Below, one piece after another: positions 13,604 through 22,253 of a stretch of DNA of 64,000 nucleotides. How positions within the stretch are numbered: the stretch's first letter is position 1; each line of letters starts with the position of its first letter. The position numbers and the translations under genes are program-made. Under the pieces are notes generated by a model. It did not search any database. It saw only the letters and a list, made by a program, of their open reading frames with translations, and was not told the DNA's origin. The DNA lies in the NCBI RefSeq assembly GCF_002366715.1, contig NZ_DFBS01000033.1, positions 1 to 64,000 on the forward strand, written 5' to 3'. The DNA is from Halomonas sp. UBA3074. GTDB lineage: Bacteria > Pseudomonadota > Gammaproteobacteria > Pseudomonadales > Halomonadaceae.

Positions 13604-16132
13604 ATGACGTTTCTTCGAACCCTTATCGTGTCGCTCTTTTTCCTGATGGTATCGCTGGTCGGTGCCACCGCGTTAGCCGTGGTTGGTGCCGCCATTTACT
13701 TTGCCCCGGGACTTCCCGACGTTCGCCAACTGCAGGACTTCGAACTGCATACGCCGCTGCGCATTTTTACCCAGGACGGTAAATTGATCGGTGAGTTTGG
13801 CGAAGAGCGTCGCATGGCGATCAACTTTGATGAAATCCCCCAGGATATGATCAATGCCTTAATCGCCGCCGAGGATGCCAGCTATTTCGACCACGCAGGC
13901 GTCGACCCACGCGGCTTGGCCAGGGCCGCCGTAGAGCTCGTGCAGAGTGGCGGCACGATCCAATCCGGTGGTTCGACCATCACCATGCAGGTCGCGCGTA
14001 ACTACATGCTGACGCTGGATCAGACCTTTACGCGTAAAATCCGCGAGATTCTGCTGGCCCTGCAAATGGAGCAGGTACTCGATAAAGAGGAAATCTTCGA
14101 GCTTTACGTCAATAAGATTTTCTTGGGCAACCGCGCTTACGGCATCGCCGCCGCGGCTGAAACCTATTACGACAAGCCGCTTGCGGAACTGAACCTGGCC
14201 CAAACGGCCATGATTGCCGGTCTGCCCAAGGCGCCTTCAGCCTTCAACCCGCTGGCTAACTCCGAACGTTCTCTGATTCGTCGCAACTGGATCCTGTTCC
14301 GCATGCGCGAGCTGGGATACATCGACGACGAGACTTACCAAGTGTCGGTTCAGGACCCTGTCACCGCGCGCCGTCACTTTACCCAAGCGGAAGTGGAAGC
14401 GGCCTATGTCTCTGAAATGGCGCGCCAGTATGCCGTAGAGCGGTTTGGCGACGACGCTTACACCGGCGGCTACCGTATCTACACTACCATCGACAGTGAG
14501 CTGCAGCCCTTTGCACGCCAAGCGCTCGCCAATGGGTTAACGGACTATGACCTGCGTCACGGGTGGCGCGGGCCGGAACAGAGCGACATTGCCGCCAGCC
14601 TCGTTGAAGCACAGGAGCAAACTGCGACCCAAGGCCTGGAAGAGGAGCTTTCCGAATCTCCCGAAATTCGTCAAACCGCGCGCCAGGCCGCCCAACGCAG
14701 CCAAACGGAGGTTGAGGGGATCGAAGGTGATGTGAGTAACTGGGTACAGGTGCTTGAGCGCACGCCCAATTACGGCATTCTGCAGCCTGCTATCGTGGTG
14801 GAAAGCAGCGGCCGCGAATTGCAGGTGCTTACCCGCAGCGATGGCCTCAAGACCATTGCCTGGGAAGGGTTGAACTGGGCTCGCCCTTACCTTAGCCCGC
14901 GCAGTCGCGGCGCCGAACCCAGCTCAGCGGAAGACATTGCGGTGCGCGGCGATATGGTTCGCGTGATTGAAAATGAAGACGACTCGCTGCGTCTCTCGCA
15001 ACTACCGGATGCGGAAGGCTCGCTGGTGGCTCAGGATCCGCGGACAGGCGCTATTTTGGCCCTTCAGGGCGGCTTTGATTTTAACGCCAGCAAGTTCAAC
15101 CGTGCGGTACAGGCACAGCGTCAGTCGGGCTCGATCTTCAAGCCGTTTATCTACTTAGCGGCGCTTGAAGATGGCGAAATGACCGCCGCCAGCGTCGTCA
15201 ATGACGCTCCCGTGGTACTCGACGATGGCAGCAACTCGTTGTGGCGGCCGGTCAACTCTAGCCGCGACTTCCAGGGCCCCATGCGCTTACGCCCGGCACT
15301 AGCGCGTTCGCGCAACTTGGTGACCATTCGCGTGCTGCAGACTATGGGGCTTGATCATACGATCGACTACCTGGAAGGCTTTGGCTTTGCGCCTGGTCGC
15401 TTGCCACACGGCTTGGCATTGGCACTGGGCAGCGCAAGCCTGACGCCGATGGAGATGACCAATGCCTATGCGGTATTGGCCAATGGCGGCTTCCAGGTAT
15501 CGCCCTGGTTCATCGAGCGCGTCACCCGTGACGACGATAACGAGATCATCGATGAAGCCACCCCGCAGGTCGCTTGCCCAAGCTGTGCCGAGGATCAAGA
15601 GACGGTAGAAATCGATGGGCGTGAATACCCCATCGCCAAACGCGTAGCGGACCCGGCAGCGGTTTACATTCTGCGCGATATGCTGCGTGACGTTATCACG
15701 TCAGGCACTGGCCGTGGCGCGCTAAGCCTTAACCGAGACGATATCGTGGGTAAGACCGGCACGACCAATAGCCAGCGCGATGCCTGGTTTGCTGGCTTCA
15801 ACAGCAACTTGGTGACCACGGTTTGGGTGGGTAAGGACAGTAACGAAACCATTTCTGAATATGGGGCGCAGGCCGCGCTCCCCATTTGGATAGAGTTCAT
15901 GGGTGATGCCCTGGAAGGTACGCCGAGTGCTGTGCCCGAACGCCCTGCGACCATCGTGACCGCCCAGGTTGATCCAGACACGGGTCAGCGCTTAGCCAAC
16001 GGTCAGACGGGCGGTATCACAGAGCTGTTCCATCAGGATCACTTGCCGGATTACCAGCAGCGCCGCATCAGCCGCGAGCTGGAAGAAGCCAGTGGCTCAC
16101 AGGGTTCAGGCACCGCCGAGTCGATCTTCTAA
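13604..16132 (+). CDS. ponA: Penicillin-binding protein 1A (class A PBP)
   Basis: This bifunctional enzyme polymerises glycan strands and cross-links peptidoglycan in the periplasm. The 842-aa protein has an N-terminal membrane anchor (about 7-29), a GT51 glycosyltransferase domain with catalytic Glu90 in EDASYFDH, an OB-like insert (about 330-450) and a transpeptidase domain with S510-x-x-K, the SRN motif starting at S569 and the KTGT motif starting at K717. All active-site motifs are intact. It diverges from pilM, as in Pseudomonas, and a strong terminator follows. Confidence 0.96.
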   Translation: MTFLRTLIVSLFFLMVSLVGATALAVVGAAIYFAPGLPDVRQLQDFELHTPLRIFTQDGKLIGEFGEERRMAINFDEIPQDMINALIAAEDASYFDHAGVDPRGLARAAVELVQSGGTIQSGGSTITMQVARNYMLTLDQTFTRKIREILLALQMEQVLDKEEIFELYVNKIFLGNRAYGIAAAAETYYDKPLAELNLAQTAMIAGLPKAPSAFNPLANSERSLIRRNWILFRMRELGYIDDETYQVSVQDPVTARRHFTQAEVEAAYVSEMARQYAVERFGDDAYTGGYRIYTTIDSELQPFARQALANGLTDYDLRHGWRGPEQSDIAASLVEAQEQTATQGLEEELSESPEIRQTARQAAQRSQTEVEGIEGDVSNWVQVLERTPNYGILQPAIVVESSGRELQVLTRSDGLKTIAWEGLNWARPYLSPRSRGAEPSSAEDIAVRGDMVRVIENEDDSLRLSQLPDAEGSLVAQDPRTGAILALQGGFDFNASKFNRAVQAQRQSGSIFKPFIYLAALEDGEMTAASVVNDAPVVLDDGSNSLWRPVNSSRDFQGPMRLRPALARSRNLVTIRVLQTMGLDHTIDYLEGFGFAPGRLPHGLALALGSASLTPMEMTNAYAVLANGGFQVSPWFIERVTRDDDNEIIDEATPQVACPSCAEDQETVEIDGREYPIAKRVADPAAVYILRDMLRDVITSGTGRGALSLNRDDIVGKTGTTNSQRDAWFAGFNSNLVTTVWVGKDSNETISEYGAQAALPIWIEFMGDALEGTPSAVPERPATIVTAQVDPDTGQRLANGQTGGITELFHQDHLPDYQQRRISRELEEASGSQGSGTAESIF

Positions 16133-16168
16133 TCTAGCGGCACACTACTGCCTTATAACCTGTTAACG

Positions 16169-16200
16169 AAAAGGCCCGGAGATATCTCTCCGGGCCTTTT
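16169..16200. terminator. Bidirectional terminator between ponA and the TRAP genes
   Basis: A 14-bp stem (AAAAGGCCCGGAGA with TCTCCGGGCCTTTT) around a 4-base loop has T-runs on both strands. It can end ponA on the plus strand and the TRAP operon on the minus strand. Confidence 0.9.
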
Positions 16201-16231
16201 TCGTTGCTAGCTATAACGGCGAACGTCTTTA

Positions 16232-18250
16232 TTAACCGTTAGCAGGCGTTGGCGAGGCTTCACGCTTACTGGCCATCCAGTTAGCCCCAATGGCAACCAC
16301 CATGACCGCTACACCGGCAATCTCGCTGAGCAGATTGGGGTAGAACACGGCAATAATCGCGGCGGTAATCGCGATGCGCGGCAGCCACGACATGCGAGTA
16401 AACAGGTACCCTTCCAGGGCAGCCGCAAACGCACCCAGCGCCAGAATGGCGATGACTCCGTTCCAGATCACTACCGGTACCGGGCCGCCCATAATGATCT
16501 CCGGGTTGAAGACCATAAACAGCGGAATCAGATAGAGCCCCTTGGCAAACTTCCACGCCTGGAAACTGGTTTCCATCGGTTTACTGCCCGCAATGGCCGC
16601 CCCGGCAAAGCCTGCCAAGGCGATGGGCGGCGTCACGTTGGAGTCCTGGGAGTACCAGAACACCACTAAGTGAGCGACCAACAGCGGAATACCAAACTCT
16701 TGGGTAAGCGCAGGGCCGACCAGCACGATCAGAACGATGTAGCTGGCGGTAACCGGTAGACCCATGCCCAGCACTAGGCTAGCCAACAGCACCATTAACA
16801 GCGCCAGTAAGATATTACCGCCGGAGAAAGCCAACATCATGGAAGAGAACTTCAAGCCGAGACCGGTCAAGCCCACGATTCCAACGATGATACCGGCCAC
16901 CGCACAGGCCATCGACACCGCGACCGCGTTACGCGCACCCAGCTCCAAACCTTCGATCAATTTGGCAAAACCGGCGCGGAGGGTATCTTTCACTGCCGAG
17001 GCAGTTACCGGCTGGCCTTGGCGAGGCGCTACAAAGAAGAACCACAGCGCATAGCGAATCACCGCCACGGCCACCATGGTGACCACTGCGTAGTAGCCTA
17101 CCCGCATCGGCGACATGCTCATCGCCAGCAGCCATACCAGCACCGCTAGCGGCAGCAGGAAGTGCCAGCCCTCTTTCATTACCTGGCGCATCTGCGGCAG
17201 TTCGTCCTTAGGTAACCCTTGCATGCCTTGCTTAAGCGCAATGATGTGGACAAACAGGTAAACCGTGGCGAAATACATAATCGCTGGCAGGATACTGACT
17301 TTGACGATATCCAGGTAAGGCGTATTGGTGTATTCGGCAATCAAGAACGCCCCGGCGCCCATTAGCGGTGGCATGATCTGCCCACCGGTCGACGCCGCCG
17401 CTTCGATACCGCCCGCCTGCTTGGCCTTGTAGCCCAAGCGCTTCATTAGCGGAATGGTAAAGGCACCAGTGGTGACCACGTTCGCAATCGCGCTGCCGGA
17501 AATAGACCCCATCCCGGCGGAGGCCAGCACCGCTGCTTTGGCAGGGCCACCCCGCTGGCGGCCCGTCGCCGCATAGGCCATATCGATAAAGAACTTGCCT
17601 GCCCCGGTACACTCCAAAAAGGCACCAAACAGCACAAAGATAAAGATATAGGTCGCCGCAACGCCTAGCGGCAGGCCAAAGATGCCTTCTTGCCCCAGGT
17701 ACAGCTGACCGGCGACCCGATCAAAGGTGTAGCCGCGGTGTTCCAGAATACCCGGCATCCACTCGCCCAGCCACGGCAGCTCACCCCGCGGCCCGGCAAA
17801 GGCATAAACGATCGCCAACAGGCCAATCACGGTCATACCGAAGCCGACCGCGCGACGGCTGGCTTCCAGCACGGTTACCGTGGCAATACAGGCAACCAGA
17901 ATATCGGTGCTGTTCCAAAACCCGGCACGACTGAATATCTCATCCAGGTTGAAAACCAAGTAGCCGCCGGTCAGCACCGCCCCGGCTAAAAACACCACGT
18001 CCAGCCCCCAACCTAACACGCCTCGTTTGCGGGTCGGGCCAAAGGCGGGAAACATCAAAAACGCCAGCATCATGATCAATGCCAGGTGAATGCTGCGCTG
18101 ATAAAAAAGCCCTAACGGCTGAATACCCGCCGAATAGAGCTGAAACAGGGAGAGACCCACCGCCACAATGGTTATTGACCACAGCACCATGCGGGGTTGA
18201 ATCGCATTACCGCCCGGCATCACGCTCGACGGTTGCTTGGATTCGTTCAT
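16232..18250 (-). CDS. TRAP transporter permease, fused small and large subunits
   Basis: This integral-membrane protein couples sodium flow to uptake of a carboxylate delivered by a TAXI binding protein. The 672 aa hold about 16-18 hydrophobic helices: an N-terminal DctQ-like part, then the DctM-like core with motifs such as GMGSISGSAIANV and GMGLPVTASYI. Fused permeases of this kind usually pair with TAXI receptors, and one is encoded two genes upstream. A GAGGAC site precedes the ATG. It ends at the shared terminator with ponA. The substrate cannot be read from sequence; the neighbours suggest a C5 acid. Confidence 0.93.
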   Translation of the reverse strand: MNESKQPSSVMPGGNAIQPRMVLWSITIVAVGLSLFQLYSAGIQPLGLFYQRSIHLALIMMLAFLMFPAFGPTRKRGVLGWGLDVVFLAGAVLTGGYLVFNLDEIFSRAGFWNSTDILVACIATVTVLEASRRAVGFGMTVIGLLAIVYAFAGPRGELPWLGEWMPGILEHRGYTFDRVAGQLYLGQEGIFGLPLGVAATYIFIFVLFGAFLECTGAGKFFIDMAYAATGRQRGGPAKAAVLASAGMGSISGSAIANVVTTGAFTIPLMKRLGYKAKQAGGIEAAASTGGQIMPPLMGAGAFLIAEYTNTPYLDIVKVSILPAIMYFATVYLFVHIIALKQGMQGLPKDELPQMRQVMKEGWHFLLPLAVLVWLLAMSMSPMRVGYYAVVTMVAVAVIRYALWFFFVAPRQGQPVTASAVKDTLRAGFAKLIEGLELGARNAVAVSMACAVAGIIVGIVGLTGLGLKFSSMMLAFSGGNILLALLMVLLASLVLGMGLPVTASYIVLIVLVGPALTQEFGIPLLVAHLVVFWYSQDSNVTPPIALAGFAGAAIAGSKPMETSFQAWKFAKGLYLIPLFMVFNPEIIMGGPVPVVIWNGVIAILALGAFAAALEGYLFTRMSWLPRIAITAAIIAVFYPNLLSEIAGVAVMVVAIGANWMASKREASPTPANG

Positions 18251-18282
18251 GAAGTCCTCGGAAGCGTTAACTAATGTCGTTT

Positions 18283-18795
18283 TTATTCACGCGGGGATGC
18301 GTGAGGGGCGATTAGCTGAATGGTCACGCGTTGCCCAGCTGCGTGGTCACTTAGGCTCACCGGCGCATGCTCCCCATCGGGCCACACGACGCGATGGTTG
18401 ACGGCAGGAGAACCAACTCTTAACACGTACCGGTTATTGGCGACTGGCTCGTTAATACCGTTAATCCAGTAACCGCCTTCACCGTCAGATACCTGCTCGC
18501 CGCGGTCAAAGATATGCCCGAGCCCGGCGGCAAAATCAGGTTGATGACTACGCTCCAGTTGCATGACACCGGCCGCATTACGATAGCAATCCAACACCGT
18601 AAAATGCTCGACGGAGTGCTGCCATTTAATGCACCAGCGACCACCCGCAGGCACCGCTTCATCCACCAGGGTGTCGCCTTGCTCGGTCACCACGGCTAGG
18701 TGCATAAACGCCGACGCCGAAGCGGGGGAAGCCCCCACTTCGGCGAACGGAGAACATGCAATCAGTAGCGCTACCAAGCGTTGCTGCCACTGCAT
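18283..18795 (-). CDS. DUF1850 protein, TAXI-TRAP partner
   Basis: This is a secreted or membrane-anchored protein of about 170 aa with an N-terminal signal sequence (LVALLIACSPFAEVGASPASA). DUF1850 proteins recur beside fused TAXI-TRAP permeases, so an accessory role in transport is likely but not shown here. Two Cys (in RWCIKW and VLDCYR) could pair in the periplasm. The ATG at 18795 is preferred because AAGGA lies 7 bp before it; an upstream TTG at 18810 lacks such a site. It is 28 bp from the TAXI gene and 32 bp from the permease. Confidence 0.8.
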   Translation of the reverse strand: MQWQQRLVALLIACSPFAEVGASPASASAFMHLAVVTEQGDTLVDEAVPAGGRWCIKWQHSVEHFTVLDCYRNAAGVMQLERSHQPDFAAGLGHIFDRGEQVSDGEGGYWINGINEPVANNRYVLRVGSPAVNHRVVWPDGEHAPVSLSDHAAGQRVTIQLIAPHASPRE

Positions 18796-18823
18796 GGCCA
18801 TATCCTTCAAGACACGTTAGCAG

Positions 18824-19795
18824 TTACGGACGCAGACGATCCGGAATCTCAGCACCGGTCTCTTCGAAGTAACGCAGCGCGCCTGGGTGCAGCGGCACCG
18901 GGGTAGAGTCCATCGTGAACTTCACGGTCGTGTCGTTCGCGGCCGGGTGAACGGCAATCAGCTCATCGGTATTTTCAAACAGCAGCTGGGTCAACTGGTA
19001 AGCCAGCTCTTCGTCCATATCAGAGTTCACGACGAGGACGTTGGGGATACCGATGGTCTGCACCGCTTCATCCATACCGTCATACATACCGGCGGCAAGC
19101 TCGTAAGGGGCAAAGACTTCTTCTTCTTCCTGCGCATTGGCCACTTCTTCATCGGAAAGACCGATTAGGCGAATGTCGCGCGTGGCAGCCAGGTTAAGAA
19201 TCGAGCTGGTCGGGGGGCCAACGCTCCAGAAGCCAGCGTCGATATCGCCGTCGCGAATGGCATCAGCGGTTTCGTTGAAGTTAAGACGCTGCGGCGTGAA
19301 GTCGTCATAGCTGACGCCATTAGCTTCGAGCAGCGCGCGAGCGTTCAGCTCGGTACCGCTACCCGGCGCGCCAACAGAAACCCGCTTGCCTTCCAAATCA
19401 GCAATCGACTCGATGTCGGATTCCGCTAGGGTCACCAGTTGCACGGCGTTGGGGTAAACCGAGGCCAGTGCACGAATGTTTTCAATCTGACGACCTTCGA
19501 AGTCACCCGTGCCGTTGTACGCCTGATAAACCGTGTCGGCGAGTGCCAGTGCAAGGTCTGCATCGCCACGCATGATCAGGCCCATGTTTTCAACGGAAGC
19601 CCCGGTTACTTCAGCGGTCGCCTGGGCGCCTTCGATGTGATTGTTGATCATTTCGGCAAAACCACCGCCGATCGGGTAATAAACGCCGCCCGTGCCGCCG
19701 GTAGCGATTGAAAGTTGTTGGGCACTAGCGGGAAGCGCAACTGCGAGCATAGAAGCAGCAGCAACAGCGTAGGGTAGAGAGCGTAGAGTTCGCAT
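18824..19795 (-). CDS. TAXI family TRAP transporter solute-binding protein
   Basis: This periplasmic receptor captures the substrate for the downstream permease. The precursor is about 323 aa, with a signal peptide ending near ALPASAQQ and the family signature IATGGTGGVYYPIGGG just after it. The ATG at 19795 is chosen because GGAGGAA lies 8 bp upstream; an in-frame ATG two codons earlier sits too close to that site. TAXI receptors with known ligands bind glutamate, 2-oxoglutarate or related acids, which fits a glutarate module next door. Confidence 0.93.
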   Translation of the reverse strand: MRTLRSLPYAVAAASMLAVALPASAQQLSIATGGTGGVYYPIGGGFAEMINNHIEGAQATAEVTGASVENMGLIMRGDADLALALADTVYQAYNGTGDFEGRQIENIRALASVYPNAVQLVTLAESDIESIADLEGKRVSVGAPGSGTELNARALLEANGVSYDDFTPQRLNFNETADAIRDGDIDAGFWSVGPPTSSILNLAATRDIRLIGLSDEEVANAQEEEEVFAPYELAAGMYDGMDEAVQTIGIPNVLVVNSDMDEELAYQLTQLLFENTDELIAVHPAANDTTVKFTMDSTPVPLHPGALRYFEETGAEIPDRLRP

Positions 19796-20147
19796 GAGCA
19801 TTTCCTCCGTCCTGCTTGGACTTATAGGTATGGTTGACGAAAAAGGAGGTGTTGAAGCCCCAACCTCTGCTTGCTATCCATGGGCAACCAGAAGCGGTGG
19901 AGGAGAAGTTAGCACGGCTTATGCGTTAGATGCTAATAGGCGGCTATCAGACCATCAGCCCTGCTACGCGTTTAACAAAGGTTGCCTTACGTATGGGTCA
20001 CTAGCGATCAGGCCGACCTGGCCAATCAGGCAGTTAATAATGGTGAAATCTGCTACGAATGTCTTACTCTATGCCAAATTGTTAATATTTAATGATAATG
20101 GCCGTTAATTCACTGCCGCTTACTTTTTGTTCAGGAGCCACACTGTT
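19796..20147. other. Divergent regulatory region, TRAP operon / GntR gene
   Basis: This 352-bp stretch has no credible gene. It must hold the promoters for the TAXI-TRAP operon (minus) and the regulator gene (plus). AT-rich sequence lies at 20075-20100. No clear operator palindrome was seen by eye. Confidence 0.5.
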
Positions 20148-20882
20148 ATGGAGCCAGATGCTAACCAGCTAGCCATTAACGAGCAGGGTGTTAGCGAGCC
20201 CAACGCTCCGCGACAGAATCTTGCCATCAGCGCTTATCGCCAGCTCAAGCACGACATTATTCGTGGCCGTTACGCGCCTGAGCAGAAGCTGTTAATGAGT
20301 CATTTGAAAGCGCATTACGGCGCCAGCACAGGGCCGCTGCGGGAAGCACTGTCACAACTGGTGGCCGACCGCCTGGTAGTGGCGATTAGCCAGCGCGGCT
20401 ACCGGGTGGCGCCGATGTCACTGGCCGAACTCAACGATATTTATGATGCCCGCGCTCAGTTGGAAGGTTTGATCCTTCGCTTGGCCATCGAGCGCGGCGA
20501 CGATGATTGGGAAGCCACGGTACTGGCCACTGCCCACCGGTTAGCAAAAGTCACCGACGTGAGTACCCCCGATGACCTGTTGGATATTTGGGACCAACGG
20601 CACAAGGCTTTTCATACCGCCATCGCCAGCGGCTGCAACTCCCCTCACCTGCTGCAAATGCGCAACACGTTGTTTGACCAAGTGGAGCGCTATCGCCACC
20701 TGTGGCTACAGGAAACCGTGATGTCGCCCCAGGCGTTAGAGCTGAAACGTCAAGAGCACGCCGCGCTAGTGGAGGTCATTCTGGCCCGCGATACCGCCCA
20801 GGCCGACAGCTTAATGCGCGACCACCTCATGACCCCGGTGCCGATTATTACCCGCGTTCTGGAAGCACGAGGCATCCGTTGA
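20148..20882 (+). CDS. GntR/FadR-type (FCD) regulator, CsiR-like
   Basis: The 244-aa repressor-type protein has an N-terminal winged helix (about 20-85, with HDIIRGRYAPEQKL and GPLREALSQL) and an all-helical FCD effector domain (about 90-235) with the metal-binding histidines expected around FHTAI and QEHAAL. The ATG at 20148 is preferred because AGGAG lies about 11 bp upstream; the reading frame also opens at a TTG at 20127 inside that region. The sequence style resembles CsiR, a glutarate-sensing repressor, and the next genes degrade glutarate. That ligand is an inference. Confidence 0.85.
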   Translation: MEPDANQLAINEQGVSEPNAPRQNLAISAYRQLKHDIIRGRYAPEQKLLMSHLKAHYGASTGPLREALSQLVADRLVVAISQRGYRVAPMSLAELNDIYDARAQLEGLILRLAIERGDDDWEATVLATAHRLAKVTDVSTPDDLLDIWDQRHKAFHTAIASGCNSPHLLQMRNTLFDQVERYRHLWLQETVMSPQALELKRQEHAALVEVILARDTAQADSLMRDHLMTPVPIITRVLEARGIR

Positions 20883-20896
20883 GCGCCCAGCCATAT

Positions 20897-20930
20897 TCTA
20901 CGTTTTAAAAAAATGTAGATATTTTAAAAT
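20897..20930. promoter_or_regulatory. Repeated AT palindromes upstream of gcdH
   Basis: TTTTAAAA occurs twice 19 bp apart (20903-20910 and 20922-20929); the second copy sits in a perfect ATTTTAAAAT. TCTAC and GTAGA flank the first copy. Helical spacing of about two turns would suit a dimeric regulator such as the GntR protein just upstream. Confidence 0.3.
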
Positions 20931-21023
20931 AACGGCGATACATTGGGCCTATTACGCTTTGCACCCCATCCATTGCTGGCGGCGTCATAACATGCCGACA
21001 GGACGAATCGAGGAATCCACGCC

Positions 21024-22202
21024 ATGACACATTTCAACTGGGACGATCCGCTGCTACTGGAACAACAGCTCACTGACGAAGAGCGCCAGATTCGCGATGC
21101 GGCCTACGATTACTGCCAGGAAAACCTCCAGCCCCGCGTGCTGACCGCCTTCCGCGAAGAGCGTTTTGACCGCGAGATCATGACCGAAATGGGCGAGCTT
21201 GGCCTATTGGGCGCGACCGTTTCCCCCGAGTACGGCGGCGCGGGCGTTAATCACGTGGCCTACGGCCTGATTGCCCGTGAAGTCGAACGTGTGGATTCCG
21301 GTTACCGTTCTGCGATGAGCGTGCAGTCGTCGCTGGTGATGTACCCCATCGAAACGTATGGCTCTGAAGAGCAGAAGCAAAAATTCCTGCCTAAGTTGGC
21401 CAGCGGCGAGATGGTGGGCTGCTTTGGTTTGACCGAGCCCGACCACGGCTCCGACCCTGGCAACATGATTACCCGGGCGGAAAAAGTCGACGGCGGCTAC
21501 CGCCTGACCGGCGCTAAAATGTGGATCACCAACAGCCCAATTGCCGATATCGCCGTGGTGTGGGCAAAATCGGCGGCTCACGACAATCAGATCAAAGGCT
21601 TTATCGTTGAGCGCGGCACCGAGGGGTTCACTACCCCCAAAATCGAGGGCAAAGTCTCGCTACGCGCCTCGATTACCGGCGAGATCGTGCTGGACAACGC
21701 CTTCGTCCCCGAAGAGAACCTGCTGCCTAACGTCAGCGGTCTGAAAGGCCCGTTCGGTTGCCTAAACAAGGCCCGTTATGGCATCGCTTGGGGCGTGATG
21801 GGCACGGCAGAATTCTGCTGGCACGCGGGTCGTCAATACACCCTCGACCGCAAGCAGTTCGGTCGCCCGCTGGCCGCAAACCAACTGATCCAGAAAAAAC
21901 TCGCCGACATGCAAACCGAGATCACCCTGGGCTTACAGGCAGCACTGCAAGTGGGCCGCCTGATGGATAGCGGCAACTGGGCGCCGGAAATGGTCTCGCT
22001 GATCAAGCGCAATAACTGCGGCAAAGCGCTGGATATCGCCCGCCAGTCGCGCGACATGCACGGCGGCAACGGCGTTTCCGATGAATACGGCGTGATCCGC
22101 CATATGGTCAACCTGGAGTCGGTGAATACCTACGAAGGCACTCACGATGTGCACGCCCTGATTCTGGGCCGCGCACAAACGGGCATCCAGGCGTTCTTTT
22201 AA
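21024..22202 (+). CDS. gcdH: Glutaryl-CoA dehydrogenase
   Basis: This FAD flavoenzyme of the acyl-CoA dehydrogenase family oxidises and decarboxylates glutaryl-CoA to crotonyl-CoA, the central step of lysine and glutarate breakdown. It is 392 aa. The decarboxylating subfamily is suggested by YRSAMSVQSSLVM, whose Arg binds the glutaryl carboxylate. The catalytic base is Glu371 in NTYEGTHD. The FAD segment CFGLTEPDHGSDP and the WITNSP motif are present. The ATG follows GAGGAA at 9 bp. The CoA-transferase gene follows 51 bp later. Confidence 0.94.
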   Translation: MTHFNWDDPLLLEQQLTDEERQIRDAAYDYCQENLQPRVLTAFREERFDREIMTEMGELGLLGATVSPEYGGAGVNHVAYGLIAREVERVDSGYRSAMSVQSSLVMYPIETYGSEEQKQKFLPKLASGEMVGCFGLTEPDHGSDPGNMITRAEKVDGGYRLTGAKMWITNSPIADIAVVWAKSAAHDNQIKGFIVERGTEGFTTPKIEGKVSLRASITGEIVLDNAFVPEENLLPNVSGLKGPFGCLNKARYGIAWGVMGTAEFCWHAGRQYTLDRKQFGRPLAANQLIQKKLADMQTEITLGLQAALQVGRLMDSGNWAPEMVSLIKRNNCGKALDIARQSRDMHGGNGVSDEYGVIRHMVNLESVNTYEGTHDVHALILGRAQTGIQAFF

Positions 22203-22253
22203 GCACGCCTAACGAAGTAGCCGTCGTCGATCATCAGCCAAGGAACAGCCTTT

